Below, one piece after another: positions 22,652-34,599 of a DNA stretch of 34,763 nt. How positions within the stretch are numbered: the stretch's first letter is position 1; every line of letters begins with the position of its first letter. The DNA lies in the NCBI GenBank assembly GCA_037176905.1, contig JBBBWG010000226.1, positions 43,594 to 78,356 on the forward strand, given 5' to 3'. The notes under the pieces are model-generated. The model ran no database searches. It had not been told where the DNA came from and was given only the letters and a program-made list of their open reading frames with translations. The position numbers and the translations under genes are program-made. The DNA comes from Azolla pinnata. Its lineage: Eukaryota > Streptophyta > Polypodiopsida > Salviniales > Salviniaceae.

Positions 22652-24200
22652 TGGGAATATATACTGTGGCATGAGGATGGTTGGCTTGTTTATAAAAAAA
22701 AGAGGAGAAACTCCCGAAATCAAGTTGATGGAAGTCTGTATATTTATTCTTTCATATGATTCAGTGTCCTAACGAGGACAAGCTACGAGAATTTAGTATT
22801 TTATTAATTCAGTATTTCGATCATTCTTATGTATCAACAAATTTCCTGTCCATGGAAAAAACCGGGGCAAGATTTTTTGCAACCTGGATGATTTAAGTTT
22901 CGGGTTGAAGTCATTAGCCTTAGCCTTATAATGTATGTGTTAATATGCAATTTGAAGGGCCTATCTTAAAACCCTAAACCCCTAGTACTGGTTTTCCAAC
23001 CTTGTTTACAGAACATCTTTCCAATTCTTCATGCATAATGTTTATGTGTTTTTGGTACACTCCATTCCATGTGTTTATGGGTTAGCAGGAACCAGTTCAT
23101 TTAAATTTGCTTTTAGATATTAAGAGAGATGATGTGCACAAAATCCATCAGAGATTGTTGGCGTTCCATGCCTAACAGACTATCCTAATTTATTCAAAAG
23201 TTGATACGCAGATGAATTATTTGCACCATGTTTACTGGTAATGTGCAAAAACAGTAAAGAGTTCCATTTTCTAAGGTATAAAGGTGGATCTAAAGTGTTA
23301 ACTCTGTTTTATCGCTATGGAATAAGATAAGCGCAAACATTTTGATCTGTTGTATTGTCTGTGAGGCATGCATTTACACATGATCTACTTGGTTACAATG
23401 TTGCATGAGCAGAGTTTCAGACTCCAGTTGCGATTGTTCCAAACTTCCATGTAGCTTATGCAGCGACCATGTTAAGGACTTTTTATCGATTCTTTATGTT
23501 TGATAGGAAATGCGGTAGCTTACAAACCTTGTTGATGAACCTTGTTGATGAATCAATATGCTATCATGCAACATAGTCAAGTGATGGATCATACTTGTTT
23601 GATGAGATATGTTCCGTAGATCCAAGCTAGTCTGATTCAAGGCTATCGACAATGGATGTGCGAAGATTTCATACAAATGACCAAGCATCTGATGAGTGGA
23701 ATGTCAAGCATGGCTCCAGTACATCATGCATAACCATTTGATGATCTTTTGTGAAAGACTTTAGAATGGTGTTATGATCCAGCTCTAAAGTTGGTTTGTT
23801 AGGGAATCGTTTTCCTGTAGGTTCCCGGTCAATGTTATCCTCGAGGGATGTATCATGCATCCATTATCAACTGTTGCAGCATGTATACGACCGCTTGATA
23901 CTCTCTTTCTTTCTCTGTGAAATGCCCAAAAGTGAATGACAAACTGTGTGTGTGCAAAGTGTGGTATAGAAATCTGCAGCAAAGTAGCTCAAAACATTTG
24001 AGGAGGAATGTTGGGAGCAGCAAGTTACTGGAGATGATGGGTTTGACTCAGACACAAATGGAATGCATAGCCTCTAGTCAGTCCTCTTTTCCGACGAAAC
24101 GAACAATCAAAACGTCTTGATGCATGTGACGCGTCCATTTAATAGTCCCCAGCTTGTTCCTTCTTCCAATTTTCTTTCAGACATGATCTCATTGACCGTA

Positions 24201-24740
24201 TTATATCATTCCTCCTTTCTCTGATCCTGCACTTCTGATCCATTTGCAGACAGCTTTGCTTCCAAGAGAAGACAGTATAAGTCTGTTCCATGTGCCGTAT
24301 TTATCGGGTAAAGAGCTGCTCCTCGGAGCTTGAAGCAGGGCCACAAGCTCGATAAGCATTAACGCACAGCACAACCATGCACATTGGACATACAAACAAT
24401 CGAAAAGCTGCGCATTAAAGATGTATGTACCAAACAATCCAGTGGCAGCATTTTGGCATCTCCATCGCCGACCACATGGCATGTATACCGACAAAAGCAC
24501 AACTTTCCGGGGCGACAAAGAACGTGGGCATGTCTGAATGCCAACATATTTTCCCATAAACATGACGTAGATTTCCGATAGTAAACGAAAAGCAGAAAAC
24601 ATATTTAAACATACTTGGGTTTCAGATGTAACGCACAATAAGACGCTATTGAATTTATAAGGAAAGATTATGAGAGAAACTATACACTTGAATTGCTTGC
24701 TTACTTGTTTTGATCGATTCTCCCCATCTTTTTTGTTCAT
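24201..24740 (-). other. Unassigned 179-codon open frame
   Basis: An ATG-started frame, long for this AT-rich spacer. The protein is rich in Cys, Leu and Ser, with a possible hydrophobic stretch around residues 107-136. I recognise no family and saw no splice-linked extension. It may be chance or part of a transposable element. Confidence 0.12.
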
Positions 24741-24928
24741 TGAAATGTCAGAGTGCTATAAATAAACTTTTTGGAAAGTGATATTGTTTACTTTGTTGTT
24801 TCATATATAGAGAGCAAAAAATGAGAACCATTTCTTCAAGCAGTAAGGCATGATTGATCTAAACCAGTTGTGTAGCTTGGCTAATGCCCATGATTAAGAA
24901 ATTGATCCCATACTCAATCCCTGAAACC

Positions 24929-24966
24929 AAAAGAAAAACTATCAAACAAAAGAAAAACTATCAAGC
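24929..24966. repeat. 19-bp tandem duplication
   Basis: AAAAGAAAAACTATCAAAC at 24929-24947 is followed at once by a copy with one change at 24948-24966. Confidence 0.85.
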
Positions 24967-25239
24967 TGGCTATGAGTTACAACTCCTGCTGCTGAAGAGA
25001 CAAAAAGGCCAGTTGCATTTAAATTTGTCTTCTTTGTCAAGGATTGAACTCATTACCTTCTTTTTGGCTAGCATATTGCAGTGGCACTACTAGGCTGGCG
25101 GTAAAGGAGAATAGATAGATATGTATGATGAGCACGGAACACAGTACAATCATAAATAGTTCATTTACAAACAGATTACCAATGAAAGAATGAATACAAA
25201 AAGGGCGTTTTTTATGGGGCCTCTGAAAAATATAAGCAT

Positions 25240-25388
25240 CTTATATGAAGTATATGAATGTATATATGTATATAAATAGATGTATAGGGCATATGTATAA
25301 TATGTATGTATACAAACACACATATTTGTATATGTGTGTATGTGTGTCTAGAGTTATATGTATAATTATAAAACACACACACACACAG
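25240..25388. repeat. TA/TG/CA alternating tract downstream of the kinesin gene
   Basis: TATATATGTATATAA, CATATGTATAATATGTATG, TGTGTGTATGTGTG and ACACACACACACACAG words fill this segment, 165-310 bases past the kinesin stop. It may lie in its 3' UTR. Confidence 0.7.
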
Positions 25389-25553
25389 TCTCTCTCCCCT
25401 GTTGAGGTCCTGCTCTGTTTGCCAAAAGGAGATCCAAAGTGGAAAACATTGTTAATGCAACAAGAGAAAGAAAAGGATAAGAAAGAAAACAAGAAATCAA
25501 CCGAATACCTCTCATTCTTGTGTGTGAAAAAATGTCGAATTGACTTGATTTTT

Positions 25554-28500
25554 TTAAGAAGTGAATGTTATGATCCTGTCTGCGATCCCGCTTCTGCAAA
25601 GTGGGCACTCTGTACATGCCACTGCGCACGGTTTGCACACTGCTCGAACGTAGTACATGCATTCAATCAATATATGTGAATATAGAAAGTAGGGTTTATG
25701 CATAGAAAGCAACGTTGGATGTAATCAACCAGAAACAAAATGGAGTTGTATATAATTTATTCACGAAAAAAAAAGCAACAAAACAAAAATGAAGTGTAGC
25801 ATGTCGAACAAAATCATGGAGGTGGTATGCAATTCGATAAACAGATAAAAAGCCGCAGAAAAACAAGAGTGACCTTTAATTGAATCAGAAATCACTCCGC
25901 GTGTTTCTGGAAAAGGAAAAGACGGTATGTAGCATATACTTTGATCATACATAATGGTATGCATTGCCTCGTGATCACTCCACAAAGTTCGGCAAATTGA
26001 AGTGGTGTATGGTTTCAATCGTGGGAAAACAATGTAGAATACCACATGCCATGGGAAATGTGGCTGCACTGATCTATAATCATTCCCTGTATAGAATGCA
26101 ACCATAGAAAAAATGATAATGCATTAATTAAATCATGACCACAGTGAAAGCACGTACAACAGAATCCAAAAATGCCGTTTTGTGTTCTATAGAATCACAT
26201 CAACAAACATGGAAACAGGAAAGGAAATGGTATGCAGTGAGGCATCAAGAGAGCAAGAAGAAAGAAACACAAAAAACACCTTCAAAAAGTGCGTTCAACC
26301 ACAATCCTAAAAATGCATGCCATAAATAATATAGAGGAATAGATACATACAGCAAAAATGTCTACATGGGAGTAGAACTGCAGCTGTCGGGGCTTCAAAA
26401 CATACTTTACAAGTATGGCCATTCCTCTCCTCTGGTTGCTTCTCAAGGCTAGCTGCAAATCCTGCTTCTCGGCCTTTTGCCTGTGTCAAATAGAAAAGTA
26501 ACATTAAATTTTTACATGCTGTCCATAATGCAAGGTAGATAGATGGATAGCTTAAAAGATAGATTTTATTAGATGGCTAGAGAGCATAGGTAGACATTCT
26601 TTTAATTTCCACAGAAAGAAAGAAACAGAGAAAGACATGTTTGACAGAACCTTGGCCTGACACAGCTTTGTCAGAGCATCCATGTGTAAGCTTTGGAGCT
26701 CTTCAAGAGTAGACAAAGAAAGACCTTCTAACTCTTCCCCCTGAAAACACAAACAAAAGAGAAGAACCAACACCGCCCATTCAACAGATGTCAATCTATG
26801 TTCCATCTCAAGCTATTCTATTCAAGTATAAATACATTGTGTTTTAGAGTCATACACAACACTGCACACACAAAAAGGGAACAAAAAAGGAACATTTCCG
26901 ATTGCTATACTTCCATACCTTCAACCTAGAAACTATCTTTCTGAGCTCCGAATTCCTCTGCTTCTCCTCTTCCAGGGCACATTGCAACTCGTCTGCAGGC
27001 CTAAGCACATCTACACCAGTACATCGATTCTCTTTTCTGTCGGCTTGCGAATCCTCCAGAGTTCTCTTCTCCATCTTTAGCTGAGCTACAGTAACCCACA
27101 TCCCAGCCAAATCATTCTCCAAGTCGGCTTCCCTTTGTTTGGCATCTTCAAGCTTCTTCCGTAGCTCGGCTTCAACTCGCTCCTTGTCCGAGAGAGCAGC
27201 CTCCAAGATCTCCTCCCTCTCTTTTCTTGCTTTGAGCTCCATCTTTACATCCTCTGGGTCAAGCTCCCACGAATCAATGTCTGCCACATCATCATCCAGA
27301 TTCCTATGGGTCCATCCCCTTTCTTGGGTCAGTTTCACATGGCTTTTCTTTGCAAACCCACTACCATTGGCGGAAGATGTTCTTGATAGCCTAGAAAAAG
27401 AGGCCTCTTGAACTGTAATCAGATCGTTTGCAAGCTGAGAGTTTTGTAGTGAGAGTTTTTTAACTTCCTCTGCTAGATTTTTCAGCTCGACCGCTGCAGC
27501 TGATGCCAATTCTTTGGCATATGATGCCTCCTCTGCTAACTTCTGAACTTGTATTTGTAGACCACCATTCTCTTCAATCAAGGTATCTTTCTCCTGCTCC
27601 AACCTTTCAATTATACCTGCCTGTTAAAACCATAAGTTTTAAATGTTAAAGCACAATATTTGCTTTTTATACATCATTTACTTCTGAATGTTTGTCTTCC
27701 TGTATTGGCAAGAATCACGATTCCAAGACAATAACCTGTTCAAGTACTTGGTTCTGTAATCTCAAATCTGATACTGGCTTCAGCTTATTGCTTTGTGGAA
27801 CATCTGTGTCCACATCACTTGAATTCAATGGTCTTAAATTTGGGTGTCGCTGGTAGTAACTATGGTTCAAATTAGTTGAATCATCTTCTAAGAGAGTAGG
27901 CTGTTGTTGCATTGTCGTTATCATGTTTTGCAACTGCTTTATCTCTGAAACCTGCGACAGAAGACTTACGTTAAAATGAGCTTTAGTGGGATTATCAACC
28001 ACACACACGCACACAAATAAGTTGTTTTGACTGAGTGGGACTTTGATTAAGCTTCTACCTTTGTCTGTAGTTGCTCTTGGAGAATTCGGTTATCTGCAGT
28101 CCTTAGCTGTGCAAATGCAAATGAAGAAGCAAGAATGAATGCTAGAAACATCTGGAATTTCTCAATGTAACCAGATATTGAGCGCCCCTTACCTCCAGTT
28201 CGAACTGCTTTTCATTCAATTGACCCATTAACTTTGAGATTGTCTGAAAGAATGCCAAGTAAAAACAGTAGAAATGCAAGTAAATGCTTTGGTCTCATGA
28301 AAGAAGCACATACACTCTGTGAAGCAGCAATAAATCCTTTAAACAGAAACAATTGAATTTCGATGAAAATGGATCCTTTCCCCATTCATTTTGTTTCACC
28401 TGTGACATTTCAACAGGGGAGGCGTTGTTCAAAGCAGCTTGACTGGCGGCAAGGATACGCCGTTCAAGGACTTCAATCTGATGCCTCTTGTCCCGAATCT

Positions 28501-31500
28501 CATTCTTCATCTTCTCCATCTGAGCCTACATATTCAAAATAAGAGGACAAAAACAATAGAATTTTCATTCAAACTCGCAAAGCAAAGTAAACATTAGGCA
28601 AAATATAGTTATTCAAGACACTGTCAAAGAAAATATGTATACTTGAAATTGCACATCATCAGGATTAACCGCTGCCTGCTCAGCCATTCTCTTCAATGAG
28701 CTAGTGCAAAATCCCACCTCCCCTGCAAGCATTTTTGCTTGCTCCCTTAGGAGATCCATTTGATCAGCCACTGTTTCTCCGGTCTGAAATTTTGTGAATA
28801 CATCATAAATAATATAATAGGATAAATTCTTCGCCTTCAATAAAAGAAACAATACAGAGCCTATGAAAACATGAAGAAGTGCTTAGTATATTCTACAGAA
28901 TGGGATGCCGGAGCAGGATTTTACAGGTGCTGGCCTTCGACCATGTATAGTTGCACTGAATAATTCACCAGCTTGTGTGGACTGAGGAAAAGAGTCGAAT
29001 ACTGATGCATTCTCAAAATTCTTCCGACTAAAGGATTTCCTTCTATCCAAGATGGGCACATTCTGGGATGGAGATCCATTCGGTGAAACGTCTGCATTTA
29101 CGCTTGTGGAAGAAGGATTGAGATTCCCATTCCTCTGAATGTCATTTCATAACAATGAAATAGTAGTTATTTTGATATCCCCAAATAACTAACCAACAAA
29201 TAAATATGTCAGGTGATTCTTAACAAAAATATACAGAGATTGCTTATTCACCAGGAGCTTGAACCATCCCAGCATACCACGCTGCTTTTTCTTCTTATCT
29301 TCTTTTGCAACCTCGTCCCCATCAAGCTTTGCTTCCAATGATGGTTCTTGGTTGTGCCCAACTGAGCCTCCGCCATCATCATCATCATCAAAATCCAATC
29401 CAAGTTCATGCCTTTTCTCTCTAAGGTATTTGAGCTGAAAAAAAGTAGACCGTGACGACATCTTTGTTAAGGAGGAAAAAGATCAGAATGAAGAAGTCAC
29501 CATATGTAAAGCACATGCACAAAGAAAAAAGTTAAAAACTTACATCTTCAGCTCCAAATGAATGGCATCTTCTATGGAGGGGTCGTTCAGGCTCTTGCAG
29601 TAAACTAGTAGTTTTGGTGGACACCAAGATCAACTTTGTGAGCCTCTGAATCCTACCTAGCAGAGCAGACTTTGCTTGTTCTTCTTCCTCCAACCTCGAT
29701 TGGAGCTTCACTTGACCTGCTTCCAACTGCAGTAAGTAGAGTGCAAACAGACAATCATTCATACATAAGGTACAGCACAATCAATGAATAACCCGAAATT
29801 TTATTTCCCTTGATAAAAGGATATTGGAATTACTAACCTGTTGGCGGAGGTAAAGTAGATCTTCCTGTGTGTTGCTGTTATTGTGAAACGATTTATCAAA
29901 CATGCCTCTCTTCATTTGATCCAGTTCTTGCTTCAGACAGTAAATTTCTTTCTGATACTTCTTTATGAGAGATTTCTCATCCATTATCTTCAGTTTCACA
30001 GAAAAAAAAAGATGTTCACAATACATCTTTGAGTATACAACCTACTAAGCAATTATGTAACATGGTCTGACTTCTTACTCGATTTGGGGCTGCATAAATC
30101 GCCACTCTTTTAGCTCTATGGGCAAACTTTAGAGTATTATGTGTTTCCTCAATATTACTAGATGCTGGAGTTAGAGTACAAATCAACTGTAAAAGAAATA
30201 GAAACGTTTAAATGTATCTAGGGTAAGAGCATGAAACAAATCTTTTCAAGAAGTTGAGATGAGAGATAGATGCATATATATGAGTAGATTACCGATACAC
30301 GTCCATAACCACTGAGAGATGATTGCAACAATCGTGTCAACTTGGAATCCCGAAAAGGAACATGTGAAGCTTTTCCTTCACTTAACTTGCCTATGACCTG
30401 TGTTTTACATGTGTCCAGGAAAGATCCAGATCACCACAAGAAGAATAGTTTTTGGATCAAAAGAAGTAGAATGAAACGGCAAAGTTAAAGACAATCAAAG
30501 AATACTTACAGTGCCAAGTGTCAACAAGCTCTTATTGATGTAGGATCCTTCTTTTCGTCTGAGCCCAGTAGTTTCTGTTTTCGAACTTTCTGAGCCCGCC
30601 AGATCAATCAGATTCTTCAAAAAAAAAAAAAAACACATACTAGATCAAAATTTACAGGGAAATGCAATACAAATCCTAGTAAATGAGATAGATCATATTG
30701 GTGTCAAAACCTAGTATTGTGCTCAATCATAGTTTCAAGGATGAAAATGCATATTTTCTATTGCAGACTCACTATTAGCTTTGTGAATACCAAAGGAGGA
30801 GATAAATACCAGTTGTGAGAGTGAAATATCATCATCATACGAGTCCCCTGTCCTAGCGCTACTCTCAATTGTCTGATCAAAAGGTTAAATCGTAAATGGT
30901 ATTTAATGCCCAATTTTAGCAGAACTGCTTATGCATGGTTGTGTACCAAAAAACAATGGAAAAGCTCTGTAGAAAACAACGCATTACCAATGTGAAGATT
31001 GTATGACTCCTACTACTGAGCAAGTTAAAATTGTTTGAACCCACATGCCGATGCTCTACATTGAGATAATTTATAAAATACCCACATATAAATGAGTTCA
31101 ACATTTTTGAACAATGTGAATCTGATTAGAAGGTTTCCTTTGATTTTTATGACTCATAACCTTCTCCAGCTGCAATCAATGAAAGAGCATGTGCAGGAGA
31201 TAGAACAACTTCCTCTTTAACACCTTCCACATAAGTTCCCTGACAAACAGAAAGGCTGATTGTTAGATAAACGTGTTGCTGTGCAATTATAAGGTACATG
31301 ACATAACCGTTACCTGTGAATCTTCTCTTATCCGAAGATTTTGTCCAGCTGGATCCAACAAGTCATTGATGATCTACATGAGCATACAAGATCGAATTTC
31401 TCATGAATTCCATCCACAAGGCCTCCCTTTACTTGTTTGTCGAAATTGCCAAAAGATTTCATGCAATATACCTCATTATAAATTTCCAAGTAAGAAACTC

Positions 31501-32472
31501 TGAGAAGATACTCTCGACCTGGTGTCTGTATACATTCACCAAAAAGAATGGATTTTTACTACCCATTTTTAACACTTATCATAATCTAACTCGGGACATT
31601 GTGGTTTGATAATCAGAGGGTTTTACGGAAATATACATCTTGAATTATGTTGAAAACATCCTTCACAGCCAAAGGTATAATGCCCGGGGATCTTTGATCA
31701 CCCTGCCATCAATACCCAATTTTGCATTTTTTAGGCATCTACAAGATAAATAGGAATAACTTCATAAGCTGAGTCATATGATTGATCAATGAGTACTTGA
31801 AATCATTTATATAAAGGAAATGTATTTGATCATATGCAGAAAGGTTCTGCGGTGAGAAACAGAAAGGAAAGAAACTAGCAAACAGGAACCATACAACTGA
31901 CTCCAAAAGCGTATAGCACACTTCGAGCTTACATGCATTGTGTGTGTTTTTCCACTGCTTGTAACTCCATATGCAAAGACAGTTCCTGAAAGAATGTGTA
32001 GCAGACACACTCATATGGTTATCTCTACCCATATGTTTTAGCATCAAAACATTCGATTTGATTCTTCAGGATCTCATAAAATGTACCTCGTTTTTTCAAG
32101 AATTGTGCAAAGAAAAAACACCACGTACATACATACCATTTATACCCTCCATTGCACCACGAACAACTTGCTTCGCTGCAGCATCATACACAGCTCTTGT
32201 TGTTGTAGCTGGCCCAAACACTCGATCTGAATGAAAACAAAACAAAAACATGTTGGGTTAGAATTGGGAAGCTACATAATCCAACTGATTCACCTAGCAG
32301 TACATTTTCCTCAATTGTTATATTATCAGCAACAAAATGGAAACTCCCTCCACAGTATACTGTAATGCTAAAGGTGCAAATCAACTGAGACATACTGAGA
32401 GAAAAGTAGATGGCTGCACCACCACCCAGCCACACATAGAGCCTTATATTTTTTTTTGCTAATGCTAGGTGT

Positions 32473-32509
<37 letters not shown>

Positions 32510-33645
32510 AAGAGAGTGCTTCTAGATTTTCAAACTCGGTTATTATCATCAGCCCACGCAAAGGTGGTGAGCTCACGACCAGCCAATCACCCTGAATACA
32601 ACAATTCATTGATGATTTCGAGATCTAACCATTTCACTGATGATTTCCCAAACGAATCATTAGATGTTGAGATCATCAATGAGCCCTAAACCCAAAATCC
32701 TTGTTTTTAATGAGTCTTTACTGATGCAACTGGACAGATATTTCCAGACTCTTTGCAAGGTATAAATAATGGAAAGAAAAGCTTGACACACCGAATGCAT
32801 AAGCGCTTGAAGGATTGTATTCGCTCCGGACGGTGTTATCTCCATCAGCATACCAGGCTACTTCATCACCTCTCTGGATTTCTCTCAGACTAGAAAAAAC
32901 AAGAGAAAAGAGAAGATCTGATCCACTAGCCATCGTCTAAACAATCAAGGATTTTGTGAGATCGATTTGAGCAATTTGTAATAATAACGGATCCAGCCCA
33001 TTTCAATCAACTTCACCGAGTAATCTGCACAATGTACCTTCTTGAAGAATGCAGAATGAGCAAAAAAGGACAGAGAAATGTATGAGATTTTAGCTGAAGG
33101 AAAGACCTCAAAGGCCGGAATCGAACAGTGACGATGACATTCTCCTTGGGGGTACCAGATCCACCATTCCCGGATGATGCTTGGAAGCTGGAGAAACCAT
33201 TGGTGGAGAAGGCATTCGGAGAAGACAGAGATGATGCAAGGGGGAGGGATGGAGGTGGAAGGGGTGCGGGGTGTGGGGGCGAAGAGGAAGATGAGGGAGA
33301 AGAAGAGGAGCCATTGAACTTGAATTTGAAAGTGGTAGGAGTCATGGATCGGGCCGCCGCGGTGGGCGAGGCGGGAGCTCGGCCGCGGCCGAAGCTCGAG
33401 TTGCTATGGCTGGTGGGGTTAGGGTTAGGGTTAGGGTTAGGGTTAGTAGGGCTAGGGTTGGGATAAGAGAGAGGGGGAGGAGCAAATGAAGCAGTTGCTG
33501 AGGGGCTTGAGGAATGGCCAGGGAGATGCCCATCAACAGAGTTTGTGGAGTTGAAGGGTGAGCTTGGCCTGTGTCTATGGCTATGGATATGGCTAATGTT
33601 ATAGCTTGTGCTAATGTTGTTGTTGTGGTATGATGATGTTGCCAT
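25554..33645 (-). CDS. KIN7D: Kinesin-7 motor protein with C-terminal RING finger, KIN-7D-like
   Basis: Twenty-six exons, minus strand: 33645-33107, 32889-32792, 32226-32137, 31985-31933, 31702-31637, 31525-31472, 31373-31314, 31239-31161, 31055-30988, 30872-30810, 30614-30510, 30397-30293, 30186-30079, 29987-29838, 29726-29544, 29434-29252, 29134-28925, 28783-28643, 28525-28400, 28243-28193, 28106-28059, 27951-27736, 27620-26919, 26740-26651, 26480-26351, 25639-25554; 1267 aa, in phase throughout. A Ser/Pro/Asn-rich head (1-170) precedes the motor: P-loop GVTSSGKT (249-256), switch I SSRSH (360-364), switch II DLAGSE (394-399). Coiled coils follow, around 505-575 and 930-1160. The end is a RING: Cys1220, 1223, 1235, His1237, Cys1241, 1244, 1251, 1254, with the H-x3-C spacing known from BOI-type RINGs. 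The sequence matches Arabidopsis KIN-7D (MKRP2) along its length. The motor moves on microtubules; a ubiquitin-ligase role of the RING is inferred. Confidence 0.96.
32477..32504. repeat. (GA)14 microsatellite in kinesin intron 2
   Basis: Fourteen uninterrupted GA units on the plus strand (CT in the transcript), inside the intron 32227-32791. It is a likely length-variable marker. Confidence 0.92.
33416..33445 (-). repeat. Five TTAGGG-type hexamers in kinesin exon 1
   Basis: GGGTTA occurs five times without interruption. In the minus-strand coding frame each AACCCT unit gives Asn-Pro, making a run of Asn-Pro dipeptides at residues 68-77. A six-base unit keeps the frame, which the plant seven-base telomere unit would not. 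Confidence 0.92.
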
Positions 33646-33900
33646 ATCCTCCTCCTCCTCCTCCTCCTCCTTCCTTCCTTTCTCTTTCTGCTGCTGCTGC
33701 TGCTTCCTCCCTCTGCTTCTAAGCTTTTCTTTTTCTCACACAGACATCATGTGAGTACGAACTCGCATAGATTACTGGGGCTTCCTCCTCCTCCTCCTCC
33801 CGCCCGCTTCTTCTTCCTCTTCTTCCTCTTCCTCTTCTTCTTCTTCTTCTTCTTCTTCTTCTTCTTCTTCTTCTGCTTCTTCCCCCTTCCTCTGTTCTTT
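33646..33900. repeat. Triplet-rich leader and promoter region of the kinesin gene
   Basis: On the plus strand these are CCT runs (33648-33671), CTG (33689-33703), CCT again (about 33783-33800) and a long CTT run (about 33807-33872). In the transcript sense they read GGA, CAG and GAA. At least the part next to the ATG should be 5' UTR. No TATA box is evident; 33900-34130 shows only CT-rich and unremarkable sequence. Confidence 0.75.
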
Positions 33901-34140
33901 CTCTTTACTCCTCTGTCTCTATCCCCGTCTCTGTCTCTGTCCCATCTGCTCTGTTCCTTCTCTGTGCCCTTCTGATACATGTAAGCTCTGCACTGGACCT
34001 TGGAAGTCCATGGATTCTGTGTGTCTGTGTGTTAAGAAGCTGCTCATCTCTTTTGCAGAAGACGACTACTACAGACACACACCCAACTGTCAACGAGAAT
34101 TTCTAGAGAGATGATGTTGGGGAGCAGGCATTGTGAGCAT

Positions 34141-34510
34141 ACATACATGCATGCATGTGGTGCTGCATGTGTATGTATGTATGCATGCATGCATGTGGTG
34201 CTGCATGTGTATGTATGCATGCATGCATGTGGTGCTGCTCGTGGATGTATGCATGCATGCATGTGGTGCTGCTCGTGGATGTATGCATGCATGCATGTGG
34301 TGCTGCTCGTGGATGTATGCATGCTTGCATGTGGTGCTGCTCGTGGATGTATGCATGCATGTGGTGCTGCTCGTGGATGTATGCATGCATGTGGTGCGGC
34401 TCGTGGATGTATGCATGCATGTGGTGCTGCACGTGTATGCATGCATGTGGTGCTGCTCGTGGATGGATGCATGCGTGTGGTGCTGCCCGCGATGTATGCA
34501 GGCATGCATG
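34141..34510. repeat. Nested minisatellite: 22-bp core plus variable (ATGC)n
   Basis: TGTGGTGCTGC or a close variant starts at 34156, 34194, 34228, 34262, 34296, 34330, 34360, 34390, 34420, 34446 and 34476. The intervals are 38, 34, 34, 34, 34, 30, 30, 30, 26 and 30. All equal 22 plus a multiple of 4, because the number of ATGC (or ATGT) tetramers between cores varies. The array lies 490-870 bases upstream of the kinesin ATG. Confidence 0.92.
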
Positions 34511-34599
34511 TACTGCTGTGTATTCGTGAAGAATGCGCGTATACATGCATGTTGAGCATGCATGCATGCTTGTGTTGGTGTTCCTGATGCATGTGCATG

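Larger units (their letters stand above)
22652..25553. other. Convergent intergenic region, no gene supported
   Basis: CYP97A and the kinesin gene both end towards this region, so it should hold two 3' UTRs. It contains one short telomere-like word (about 22969-22983), a doubled CCTTGTTGATGAA (23526-23551), a 19-bp duplication (24929-24966) and a TA/TG tract before the kinesin stop. No tRNA or recognisable protein was seen. Confidence 0.6.

Noticed and set aside
33747-33980. Poly-Lys and poly-Phe frames on the two strands
   Set aside because: They are translations of the CTT/GAA triplet run upstream of the kinesin gene.
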